From Fulvitalea axinellae (lineage in GTDB: Bacteria > Bacteroidota > Bacteroidia > Cytophagales > Cyclobacteriaceae), in assembly GCF_036492835.1 (NCBI RefSeq), contig NZ_AP025317.1, positions 62,001-126,000 on the forward strand: a stretch of DNA of 64,000 nt. The letters are read 5' to 3'. The notes beneath the pieces are model-generated. The model did no database searches. It was not told the DNA's origin and saw only the letters and a list, made by a program, of their open reading frames with translations. Position numbers and translations under genes: made by a program. Below are positions 1 to 7,056 of this stretch, piece by piece (within the stretch, counting starts at the first letter, position 1; the number at the start of each line of letters is the position of its first letter).

Positions 1-5
1 TTCTG

Positions 6-365
6 ATGGCGGGATTATTCTCGTTCTCTGGAAAAAAGGATTTGAAAAGGCGGCTTGTAGGCAAATGGACAATGGTTAAAGTCTATGATGGCGATAATGA
101 CGTGACCGAGAAACACAATCCGAAAAACAACAGGTGGATAAAATTCAATAGGAACGGGTCATTCGAAAGCGGTGGCGATCCGCATGGCTACAATGACGGG
201 GAATGGGAATTTGATTCGAAGAAGAAGGTTTTATTCTTGGACAGCAATACGAAAGACGATGACAGTGAGTGGAAGGTAAGTTTCGAAGGCAATAAAATGA
301 TTATGAGGGGGATTGGTACGCCGAGGCAAGAGGGTTTTAAGCTAATAAGTAAAAAGGTGGAGTGA
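6..365 (+). CDS. Small cytoplasmic lipocalin-like protein
   Basis: 119 residues with no signal peptide. The pattern GKWTMVKV near residue 19, then RWIKFNRNGSF, then GEWEFD and a C-terminal WKVSFEGNKMIM is the strand order of small lipocalin-like domains found in Bacteroidota (beta-barrel, ligand unknown). The same motif order appears twice in the next gene, so the two genes are probably paralogues. It begins at an ATG six bases into the window, and an upstream gene or promoter cannot be seen. The fold family is inferred from motif pattern only. No enzyme residues are visible. Confidence 0.6.
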   Translation: MAGLFSFSGKKDLKRRLVGKWTMVKVYDGDNDVTEKHNPKNNRWIKFNRNGSFESGGDPHGYNDGEWEFDSKKKVLFLDSNTKDDDSEWKVSFEGNKMIMRGIGTPRQEGFKLISKKVE

Positions 366-494
366 TTTGCGGGTCTATAAATTCGGTGCGACGAAGCGGT
401 TAGCTTGTTATTGAATCGCACATTAGATCTAAAATACTTATTCATCATTATGAAAAAAGGCAGGGTATGTCTTTCTCAACCTTAGTATCTGAAA

Positions 495-1202
495 ATGAAA
501 AATATAATCACCTTTTTTGGGCTTTTTATGATAGTTGCCTGTATGACACAAGCCCAACCCGTAGTTGGGTTGTGGCATGTAACCGAAGTGACGGTAGGAA
601 ACAAACTGAAGACCCCTGTTTCCAAATGGATTAAACTTAACGAAGACGGCACCCGTACGGAAGGAAACGGCTGGACGCAAAATGTGGTGGGTTTATGGAC
701 TTACGATGAGAAGACGAAAGAACTTACTCCTCATAATGATTTGGGGAGTATAAGGGAAGGCTTTGCCCCTTTCAAAGTCAAATTTCAAGGTGATACCATG
801 CAGTGGACCCGTGAAGAATATGGAATGCAGGTATTGGTAACCTTAACCCCGACCCAGGAAATGCCCCCCGCTCCAGCGGATTTGGTCAAAGGACTTTGGG
901 CTTTGGATCAGGTAAAGGATTCCGACGACAATGAACTTTTGGACTATGATAAGGAGCGAAAGCAGTATATTTTTATTAGACAAGATATGCTTTATAGGCT
1001 AAGGCTACCGGATCAAAACGTCCTTGAAGGTTTTTGGCATATGCATGGCCATAGCCCAACGCTGACCTTGATTAACTATGATCGGGATGTTGATAATCAA
1101 GTGTATCGAGTTTCCTTTATGGAAGGGAAATTAATCATGAAATCGGCTGATGAGAATGGCAATGTATATCTCTATTCTAGAATTCATGAGTTTCCTAATT
1201 AA
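495..1202 (+). CDS. Exported protein with two lipocalin-like domains
   Basis: 235 residues starting with a signal peptide (residues 1-20, ending TQAQP). Two consecutive domains follow. The first begins VVGLWHVTEV with KWIKLNEDGT and VVGLWTYD. The second begins VKGLWALDQV with a later LEGFWHMHG and FMEGKLIMKS. Each resembles the single domain of the preceding gene, so this is a tandem duplication plus export. It is likely periplasmic or outer-membrane associated. A hairpin terminator lies about 100 bp downstream. Function unknown; lipocalin-like is a fold-level guess. Confidence 0.65.
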   Translation: MKNIITFFGLFMIVACMTQAQPVVGLWHVTEVTVGNKLKTPVSKWIKLNEDGTRTEGNGWTQNVVGLWTYDEKTKELTPHNDLGSIREGFAPFKVKFQGDTMQWTREEYGMQVLVTLTPTQEMPPAPADLVKGLWALDQVKDSDDNELLDYDKERKQYIFIRQDMLYRLRLPDQNVLEGFWHMHGHSPTLTLINYDRDVDNQVYRVSFMEGKLIMKSADENGNVYLYSRIHEFPN

Positions 1203-1307
1203 GACGATTAGAAAATCCGATGACAAATTGGAAAGGGAATTCGTTTTGAATCCAGGTTCGTTGTTCTTTTTCGCCGTCTTTCTCGTAGTTGGTTTTGAGA
1301 AAATAAA

Positions 1308-1332
1308 AAAGGAGGGCTTTCCCTCCTTTCTT
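1308..1332 (+). terminator. Rho-independent terminator
   Basis: Stem AAAGGAGGG / CCCTCCTTT with a 4-nt loop, followed by a short T-rich tract. It lies between the lipocalin-like gene and the convergent lipoprotein gene and could serve both strands. Confidence 0.6.
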
Positions 1333-1376
1333 GTGATTATATACTTAATTAAAGCAAAATCGTAATACTATTCCGA

Positions 1377-2039
1377 TCAGTGTGTCATATCATAATCATG
1401 CTCATAGCCACGAGTTTCCCTTAAGGAAGCTTTTGTAATACCTATGCGCGTTAAGCTTTCCTTATGATTTAAAAGGCCATTTATTATTTTATCCGCTGTT
1501 TCCTTTTCCACTTTCTCGTTATACCAAACATATAAGGTATGCTCATCCCTATCCTTTCTTTGGATAGTAAAGCGCTCGACACCATACAATTTATTATTGT
1601 CGGTATCTAGTTTTAGATCCTCAATAAATTGGGCAAAGCTAATGCCGTCAGCGGGTTCCGTCATTTTCTCATCTAATTGTGAGCTTATTTTATAATCATA
1701 GTCATTGGCGCAATCATCCATTAAAGAAACGGTTTTGATGTCAATGCGGGCTAAGCTTTTTTCATGGATTCGTATTTTAGCTATTAGCTTATCCGCTGTT
1801 TCCTTCTTTAACTTCTCCTTATACTTAATGTATAGGATATGCTGGTTGTCGTTGTTCCTTTGGATGGTCAAGCGTGTTACCGTCCCTAATTCATTATCTA
1901 CGGCATTTACTCTCAGCTCTTCAACAAATTGAGCAATGCTGACATCATCGGGTTCTACCGTTTCTTCATCAGATTGGCAACTAAAAAAACTGAATACAAT
2001 AAATCCCAATACTAAAAAGTTCTTACCCATTCGATTCAT
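1377..2039 (-). CDS. Lipoprotein with two tandem homologous domains
   Basis: 220 residues. The signal peptide ends in the lipobox FSFFSC (Cys about residue 21). The rest is two copies of a roughly 75-residue domain. The first has SIAQFVEELR, RLTIQRNN, ILYIKYKEKLKKETADK and SLARIDIKTVSL. The second has SFAQFIEDLK, RFTIQRKD, TLYVWYNEKVEKETADK and SLTRIGITKASL. I do not recognise the domain. The IS3 element inserted about 25 bp upstream of its ATG, so its native promoter has probably been separated from it and transcription may now depend on outward reading from the IS. Confidence 0.6.
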   Translation of the reverse strand: MNRMGKNFLVLGFIVFSFFSCQSDEETVEPDDVSIAQFVEELRVNAVDNELGTVTRLTIQRNNDNQHILYIKYKEKLKKETADKLIAKIRIHEKSLARIDIKTVSLMDDCANDYDYKISSQLDEKMTEPADGISFAQFIEDLKLDTDNNKLYGVERFTIQRKDRDEHTLYVWYNEKVEKETADKIINGLLNHKESLTRIGITKASLRETRGYEHDYDMTH

Positions 2040-2061
2040 TCTACTTATTGTTTAGTTAAAA

Positions 2062-2064
2062 TTG
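2062..2064. repeat. Target-site duplication TTG of the IS3 element (left)
   Basis: TTG immediately outside the IS3 inverted repeat. The matching copy is at 4610-4612. Three-base duplications are usual for IS3-family insertion. Confidence 0.6.
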
Positions 2065-2100
2065 TATAGTACCCTCGATTCTTAGGACCAGTAAAGTCGA

Positions 2101-2107
2101 TTTTTAA
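2101..2107. repeat. Target-site duplication TTTTTAA of the IS4 element (left)
   Basis: TTTTTAA directly outside the left inverted repeat of the IS4 element. An identical heptamer is at 3302-3308. Confidence 0.8.
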
Positions 2108-2117
2108 CTGAACTTTC

Positions 2118-2140
2118 GCTCTCCCTGCATTTGGGAGAGC
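2118..2140. repeat. Perfect hairpin at the right end of the IS4 element
   Basis: GCTCTCCC / GGGAGAGC, an 8-bp perfect stem with a 7-nt loop, overlaps the inner edge of the terminal inverted repeat. It lies 20 bp past the transposase stop. It lacks a T-tract, so it is more likely an end structure or read-through barrier than a standard terminator. Confidence 0.6.
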
Positions 2141-2159
2141 GATTCTTAATGAATATATT

Positions 2160-3233
2160 TCAGGCCGACCGCAAGGCGTCAAGTTCTTCCATGGCAGCCT
2201 TTATCATCTTCAAATACAATTTTGATTTTATCGCAAAGTGATTCAGCTTCTCCTTAACCTTCAGTTTTTCCAGTTTTATGTAGGCGATCATGGAAGCGAA
2301 GATGTGGTTCAATTGGGTAATCTCCATCTTTGTGGGAGACTTGCCTAACATCGTGTTTTGCTTGAGCGACTTATGGAACTCCTCGACTTTCCACCGTTTT
2401 TGGTAGATCGCTACGATATCCTCGAAAGCCATGTTCTCCCCGTTGGTAACCAGCCATTGTTCCGCGGTCGACCGGTCCCTGTTTGTAAAGACTTGTTTGG
2501 CGAGCGTGACAGGAAAATCAACTCCCTTGACCCACACCCGCTTCACTTGACCGCTTTCAATAGGCGCATCCGAAACGTGAATGAATTTGCCCTCGTTTTT
2601 GTCCTTTTCGCTCATTGCTATATTCCTGTTGCTCTTCAGCGGGCAAACGAAAACCTTCTTGAGCTTGTAATGAATATACTTCAGCGTATCGCTGGCGGTG
2701 AACCACGTATCGAAAAGAATGTACCTGAAAACCAGTTTGTTCAGAAAGTTTAGACGGTGTAAAACTTCCAGTACCATCTCATTTTTCGTTTTCTCGCTTT
2801 TACGCTTTTCCTTCCCGTTCTTGTCTATGTATTTCACCGTCTTGTGGACGATCTCATAAGCGACCGGACAGTTAACCGTTTGTCCTTCCACGGTATTGCT
2901 CAGAAGAAAGTTAAGGGAGTTGATCCCTTTGACCGCTTTGCCTACAGTATGGTCGAAATGATAAGCTACGATGTCGTTTTCCGAGGAATGAGGCTTGTGG
3001 ACAATGCAATCGTCGATACTCAAAACCGCCTCTTCGCCCTCAATACTCCTGGCGAAAGACTTCACCTCTTTCCAAAAAGCCTTTTGGTCCATGTCCGGTT
3101 GCTTGAGGAGGTCGCTGAAATAATCATGGGGAATCTGATTGTCCAAAGATGCTGAGAGCCCTGTTGAGGTGGCTTGCCCTCGACTGGCAATAAGATAATC
3201 CGTGTATAATTCAAATCCGTCTCTCCTTTTCAT
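2160..3233 (-). CDS. IS4-family transposase (DDE, YREK signature)
   Basis: 357 residues. The DDE core is visible: an Asp in LSIDDC (about 74-75), Asp175 in YILFDTWF, and the IS4 signature Y-x2-R-x3-E-x6-K with Y277, R280, E284 and K291, where E284 is the catalytic Glu. It catalyses cut-and-paste movement of the surrounding 1194-bp element. The start ATG follows the left inverted repeat by about 50 bp. No frameshift or truncation is seen, so the enzyme is probably active. Confidence 0.92.
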   Translation of the reverse strand: MKRRDGFELYTDYLIASRGQATSTGLSASLDNQIPHDYFSDLLKQPDMDQKAFWKEVKSFARSIEGEEAVLSIDDCIVHKPHSSENDIVAYHFDHTVGKAVKGINSLNFLLSNTVEGQTVNCPVAYEIVHKTVKYIDKNGKEKRKSEKTKNEMVLEVLHRLNFLNKLVFRYILFDTWFTASDTLKYIHYKLKKVFVCPLKSNRNIAMSEKDKNEGKFIHVSDAPIESGQVKRVWVKGVDFPVTLAKQVFTNRDRSTAEQWLVTNGENMAFEDIVAIYQKRWKVEEFHKSLKQNTMLGKSPTKMEITQLNHIFASMIAYIKLEKLKVKEKLNHFAIKSKLYLKMIKAAMEELDALRSA

Positions 3234-3301
3234 TTTTCAAAAATCGGTCACTTATCATATAATTTCCAAAATTGCAATAGGAAAGGCGAGCGAAAGGTCA
3301 G

Positions 3302-3308
3302 TTTTTAA
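3302..3308. repeat. Target-site duplication TTTTTAA of the IS4 element (right)
   Basis: Second copy of the heptamer at 2101-2107, directly outside the right inverted repeat. Confidence 0.8.
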
Positions 3309-3315
3309 GTAAATT

Positions 3316-4242
3316 TTAAACGGTTGTCGCTATCGTCGAGCCCGTGTGAATGTTGATAAGTCCTTTCACATTCTGTTTTTTCTTGGACTTATCAATATTT
3401 GCATGGGCATACGCGGTGGCTTTCGCTTTTGACGCTCCGCTAAAAACATTTTCCGGCTTCAGGTTCTCGATTCCTTGGTGATCCCTGTTGTGGTAGCGTC
3501 GCAACCATTTCTCTATCCCCAAATACAACTTTAAACCGTTGTCGGCCGGATTCAGGTAAATATGGTCCCTTTTTAGCGTTCTCCAAAAGCGTTCGATGTA
3601 AATGTTGTCCAAGGCTCGGCCTTTGGCGTCCATACTGATGTTTATTCCCTCTTTCTTGAGATAGTTCACGTATTCCCCGCAAGTGAACTGGGAACCTTGG
3701 TCACTGTTGAGTATTTCCGGTTTACCGTGAATCTCAACGGCCTCACGCACCACTTTTAAAGACGCCGCGGCCTCAAGCGTATTGCTCAAACCCCAACCCA
3801 CTATGTACCTGCTGTAGACGTCGATAATCGCCGTCATATACATGAAACCGCTAGCCATGGCTATATAAGTGATGTCTATCGACCAGACCTGGTTTTTCCT
3901 GACAACTTTCTTTTCCTTAAGCAGATACGGGTAAACGTATTTTGCCTCTCCGGGCTTGCTCAGATTCTTTTTCGGGTAAATAGGGTAGAGATTCGCTTTG
4001 CGCATCAAGCGCCTAACCCTTTCATAGGAAGGGTTGAATCCTTGGTCACGCAAGGCTGATCTCATGCGCAAAACTCCCGCCGTGGGTTCGTCGATCATGT
4101 GCCGGTCCATAAGGCGCATCAACTCCAAGTTTTCCGCGTTTTCCCCCTTTGGGCTGTAGTAGTATGACGAACGGTAAAGCTCCAGACAGTCGCACTGACG
4201 GCGAATGCTCAGCTTATCCCCGGGGTCGACAAGGAGACGCAA
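3316..4242 (-). CDS. IS3-family transposase OrfB (rve integrase domain)
   Basis: 308 residues from a TTG codon, more probably made as the C-terminal part of an OrfAB fusion by -1 frameshifting at 4271-4278. An HTH_21-like region (EPTAGVLRMRSALRDQG) precedes the integrase core. The catalytic triad is Asp123 (WSIDITYI), Asp181 (LNSDQGSQFT) and Glu217 (NIYIERFW), giving a D-D-35-E arrangement. The stop TAA at 3316-3318 lies 7 bp from the target duplication of the nested IS4 element, so the protein is complete. Confidence 0.93.
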   Translation of the reverse strand: MRLLVDPGDKLSIRRQCDCLELYRSSYYYSPKGENAENLELMRLMDRHMIDEPTAGVLRMRSALRDQGFNPSYERVRRLMRKANLYPIYPKKNLSKPGEAKYVYPYLLKEKKVVRKNQVWSIDITYIAMASGFMYMTAIIDVYSRYIVGWGLSNTLEAAASLKVVREAVEIHGKPEILNSDQGSQFTCGEYVNYLKKEGINISMDAKGRALDNIYIERFWRTLKRDHIYLNPADNGLKLYLGIEKWLRRYHNRDHQGIENLKPENVFSGASKAKATAYAHANIDKSKKKQNVKGLINIHTGSTIATTV

Positions 4243-4244
4243 AT

Positions 4245-4556
4245 CTATAGACGCCCCAACTTCTTTAAGCTTTTTTTTAGGAAGTCGTTTTCCATCTCAA
4301 GCTTTCCTATTTTACTGTACAGTTGGTCTGTCGCCTTCTCCGTTTTCTCGTGTTCTTTTCTATCTTTGCCACCCTCAAAAACGCTGGACGAGCGCTGCAG
4401 AAACTCATTTTTCCATTGTGAAATCTGGGTGGCGTGAAGATCGTACCGTCTGCAGAGTTCTTGGGTGGTTTCTCTTTCCTTCAGTGCTTCGATCGCTACT
4501 TCCGCCTTGAATTTGGCGCTGAATTTTCTGCGTGTCGTTCTCGTTTTCATGCCCAT
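4245..4556 (-). CDS. IS3-family OrfA (HTH DNA-binding subunit)
   Basis: 103 residues. An N-terminal helix-turn-helix of the transposase_8 / InsN type (RKFSAKFKAEVAIEAL, TTQELCRRYDLHATQISQWKNEFL) is followed by a coiled-coil-like tail (KIGKLEMENDFLKKSLKKLGRL) with leucine heptads for OrfA-OrfAB multimers. It ends in TAG at 4245-4247, two bases before the annotated OrfB start. It recognises the element ends and, fused to OrfB, forms the active transposase. Confidence 0.92.
   Translation of the reverse strand: MGMKTRTTRRKFSAKFKAEVAIEALKERETTQELCRRYDLHATQISQWKNEFLQRSSSVFEGGKDRKEHEKTEKATDQLYSKIGKLEMENDFLKKSLKKLGRL
4271..4280 (-). promoter_or_regulatory. Putative -1 programmed frameshift site (A8 run)
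   Basis: On the coding strand the end of orfA reads CTA AAA AAA AGC, giving a slippery A AAA AAA heptamer in the right phase. A -1 slip reads on through the orfA stop region into orfB without an intervening stop. This is the classical IS3-family way to make OrfAB. Confidence 0.7.
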
Positions 4557-4609
4557 AATTTAGTGATTTTTAAACTAAGACACTGGTCCGAAAATTCAGG
4601 GGTATTATA

Positions 4610-4612
4610 TTG
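4610..4612. repeat. Target-site duplication TTG of the IS3 element (right)
   Basis: Matches TTG at 2062-2064 just outside the opposite inverted repeat. Confidence 0.6.
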
Positions 4613-5072
4613 ATCCTCTCCTGAAAAATTTCTGCCTATCCCCATAAACTAGTTTCCTGAGGATTTTAGGTTCTTTGGAGTTAAAGAAAGTTGACTGAAA
4701 ATGTCATTTTTGATAAACAAAAATAATTGGCAGTGTGCCAAAAGTATTAACAAAACAGATACAGGACAAGGGAATCGACCGTCTTTCGTTATAATTATAT
4801 AATATATGATCATTAGTGAGGGTTTTCATCCGAGACCTTCTGGGTCCGTGCAAAACGGGGTAGTTAAGTGCGTTGAGTTTCCATTATGGAGAAGTAAGGA
4901 ATCACAGGAATTGTATTGGCAAAGTATCGCCGAAGAAATTAATTTGGCCGAATTGTTATATCTTTTTTTCAATAAAAGGGAATAGTTCATAGTCGAAATA
5001 CATTGCGAAAAATTTGTGAGACTAAGCCCTAATGGCTGTGATATATAGCTAAACAAGCCGGAACCCGAACTG
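4613..5072. other. Intergenic region, no gene seen
   Basis: AT-rich 460 bp between the IS3 element and the acyltransferase gene. I find no supported coding frame, RNA gene or clear promoter. An antisense frame across 4826-5125 overlaps the start of the next gene and shows no recognisable protein features. Confidence 0.5.
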
Positions 5073-5804
5073 ATGATAATCAAACCTATAAAGTCGGAAT
5101 CAGAATTTCTTGAGTACGGACGCACACGTTTTTATAATAACCCGAATAATGACGTTACGGGTTTTATTCAGAACAATATCTCCAAGTTGAGAAGGGAACA
5201 TGAGTTTGACGCTTACGACCTTGATTCATTCCATGTGGGCGCATTTAGTGAGGGGAAATTACACGCATGTACCAGAATGGTCAACGACACTTTAGGACGT
5301 GAGGTGTACTGTTTGGACCATTCGAGCAGAAAAATCATCGAATCGCTTTCCCAAGTCAAAGAGCCCGAAAACGGGTTGGCGCTTCAAGATTATGTAGGGG
5401 GAAAGAACTTTGATATAGTGGAAGACTTTTTAGGTTCCGTTAGAGCGGATGATAAGAAGTTCAATGAGATAAGCAGATTAATCCGTAATGAGCAGAAAGG
5501 AGATAAATATCTGATAAAATACCTGATTTGTTATTCATGGGCCTTTAGTCGATTCTATGGATTTGATTTTTGTTTTTTCGAAGCCGTAAAATCTCATTGC
5601 GCTTATTATGAACGGTTTTTTCGTTGCAAACGCGTACTTCAGGAAGTAGAGTTTACGCCTATTACAAATGGCGAACCTTACTATCTGATGCAGGCTGCCA
5701 TAGGTGATTTACCCGAAAAAATGGACAAAATTGTCAATCGTATAGTCGAGAAATTTATAATAGCCGGCGGGCCTTGCGCTGTTAAACTGGATGAAATAAA
5801 ATGA
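5073..5804 (+). CDS. Autoinducer-synthase-like / N-acyl amino acid synthase-type acyltransferase
   Basis: 243 residues, cytoplasmic. The order of elements fits the LuxI/FeeM-like branch of the GNAT fold: an N-terminal segment with FHVGAFSEGKLHACTRMV, then EISRLIRNE, a helix with LIKYLICYSWAFSRFYGFDF, then EAVKSHCAYYERFFRCKRVL and a final PYYLMQAAIGDL strand-helix. Such enzymes move a fatty acyl group from acyl-ACP to an amine to make N-acyl amino acids or signals. The substrate is unknown. The stop overlaps the next ATG (ATGA), so the two genes are translationally coupled, which suggests the acylated product is acted on by the membrane methyltransferase. Family assignment is from pattern recognition and is moderate. 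Confidence 0.5.
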   Translation: MIIKPIKSESEFLEYGRTRFYNNPNNDVTGFIQNNISKLRREHEFDAYDLDSFHVGAFSEGKLHACTRMVNDTLGREVYCLDHSSRKIIESLSQVKEPENGLALQDYVGGKNFDIVEDFLGSVRADDKKFNEISRLIRNEQKGDKYLIKYLICYSWAFSRFYGFDFCFFEAVKSHCAYYERFFRCKRVLQEVEFTPITNGEPYYLMQAAIGDLPEKMDKIVNRIVEKFIIAGGPCAVKLDEIK

Positions 5805-6430
5805 AAGTGGCTTTATCGACCATAGCGCATCTCTTAATACTTTTTATATTGCCTTTGTCAGCCAAGCCGGCATTGCTCCTTTACCCGCAAGTAATTCTTT
5901 CGGCCGTTGTTATCGTGTTGCTTCTTACTACACAGCCGCAAATGAAAATGGATGAGGCTTCCAGGGACAGGCGAACGGATAAGGGTACGATATTGCTTAT
6001 TGCGCTTTGCAGTGTTGTCGGGCATGTCCTTACGATTTCGGAATGGGCATATTTTCCGCAATTGGATATATGGTGGTTGCCTTTTTTGGGAGCTTCACTA
6101 CTGATCGGCGGAATTATTTTCCGGATAATCGCAATCAAAATTCTTGATAAGGCTTTCAGTAGCACATTACAAATCAAGAAAGGCCAAAACCTGATAACTA
6201 AGGGGCTTTACTCCAAATTTCGTCATCCAAGCTACACGGGGGCGTGGGTTTTGATGCTTGGCGACGCACTTATATTTCAAAGTTATGCCGGAATCGCTAT
6301 TCTTGGAATAGGGATGTTTATAGTCTATATGAAGCGAATTCAGACAGAAGAGGAAATGTTGCTGAATGAATTTGGGATGGAATACGAACAATATATGGCG
6401 CAAACATGGAAATTTTTGCCAGGGTATTGA
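5801..6430 (+). CDS. Isoprenylcysteine carboxyl methyltransferase (ICMT/PEMT)-family membrane protein
   Basis: 209 residues with about five membrane segments. The C-terminal ICMT signature is clear: ITKGLYSKFRHPSYTGAW, then R-x-x-x-EEEMLLNEFGMEYEQYM and a final FLPGY. Family members transfer a methyl group from S-adenosylmethionine to carboxylates or lipids at the membrane. The ATG overlaps the stop codon of the acyltransferase gene by 4 bp. The pair could therefore make an acylated, O-methylated small molecule or lipid; this is inference. No quorum-sensing receptor is visible nearby. Confidence 0.75.
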   Translation: MKVALSTIAHLLILFILPLSAKPALLLYPQVILSAVVIVLLLTTQPQMKMDEASRDRRTDKGTILLIALCSVVGHVLTISEWAYFPQLDIWWLPFLGASLLIGGIIFRIIAIKILDKAFSSTLQIKKGQNLITKGLYSKFRHPSYTGAWVLMLGDALIFQSYAGIAILGIGMFIVYMKRIQTEEEMLLNEFGMEYEQYMAQTWKFLPGY

Positions 6431-6452
6431 AGGAAAGATTTTAGTGTTTAAT

Positions 6453-6914
6453 ATGAAGTGGATAGTTTTAACATTTTTAATTTTCGTCTCTACATCAGTC
6501 CATAGCCAAGATACGAATCCAAAGCAAAATGATATTACATTGGAGCAGGAGATCTTGAGGATGGATAGTTTGTTGTTTGATGTTGCGTTTAACAAATGCG
6601 ATTTCGAATTATACAAAAAAATTATAGTAAGCGGAATCGAGTTTTATGATGACAGAACCGGCCTCAATACTGATGTTAAAAAGGAATATGATTCATTCAA
6701 AGATAAGTGTGGGCGCCCTATTTCAGTCACTAGAAAACTAATTGATTGCAGTGTACATAGGCTCGGTGAATTTGGCGCTGTACAAACGGGCAAACACATT
6801 TTTTTGAATGATGAGAAAGTAGTGCAGAGTGCAAAGTTCATCACAATTTGGGAAAGAAGAGGAAAACACTGGGTTGTAAAAAGAGCCGTAAGTTATGACC
6901 ACAAGGATTTGTAG
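6453..6914 (+). CDS. Exported NTF2-like (DUF4440/SnoaL-type) protein
   Basis: Starts at the ATG at 6453, which gives a clean signal peptide (MKWIVLTFLIFVSTSVHSQ) of a 153-residue protein. An upstream in-frame ATG at 6366 would overlap the methyltransferase gene by 65 bp and add a non-signal tail, so I reject it. The mature part has the pattern of small NTF2-like proteins: helix EQEILRMDSLLFDVAFNKCD, then YKKIIVSGIEFYDD and a final TIWERRGKHWVVKRAVSYDH. Ligand or enzymatic role unknown. Confidence 0.6.
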   Translation: MKWIVLTFLIFVSTSVHSQDTNPKQNDITLEQEILRMDSLLFDVAFNKCDFELYKKIIVSGIEFYDDRTGLNTDVKKEYDSFKDKCGRPISVTRKLIDCSVHRLGEFGAVQTGKHIFLNDEKVVQSAKFITIWERRGKHWVVKRAVSYDHKDL

Positions 6915-7056
6915 TATTTAACACTCCTCCTTCATCCCATATGATGGGAAACCTTACGTTTCGCTTGAATTACGAATAGACTGTAGTAGATTGATTTCCA
7001 TTATATTAGTATCGGATCAATCAATTTATACATGTTTACGACGTAAATCAAAAGCC

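Larger units (their letters stand above)
2108..3301 (-). mobile_element. IS4-family insertion sequence nested in the IS3 element
   Basis: 1194 bp bounded by 19-bp inverted repeats with 16 matches (CTGAACTTTCGCTCTCC at 2108; CTGACCTTTCGCTCGCC read inward from 3301). It is flanked by a perfect 7-bp direct repeat TTTTTAA. One transposase gene fills it. Intact ends plus an unmutated duplication suggest a fairly recent insertion. It landed 7 bp beyond the orfB stop of the IS3 element, leaving both IS3 frames uninterrupted. Confidence 0.9.
2065..4609 (-). mobile_element. IS3-family insertion sequence interrupted by a second IS
   Basis: Terminal inverted repeats are at 2065-2092 and 4582-4609. The outer part reads TATAGTACCC against TATAATACCC and the inner part shares a perfect GGACCAGT. 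The flanking direct repeat is TTG (2062-2064, 4610-4612). The element carries orfA and orfB on the minus strand, with orfB in the -1 frame. Removing the nested IS4 element and one copy of its 7-bp target duplication leaves about 1344 bp, a normal IS3 length, with the orfB stop about 50 bp from the right end. Both reading frames are intact, so transposase could still be made. The inner IS lies just inside the right inverted repeat. Confidence 0.85.

Noticed and set aside
4826-5125. 99-codon minus-strand frame before the acyltransferase gene
   Set aside because: Overlaps the acyltransferase start antisense and shows no domain or ribosome-binding context.
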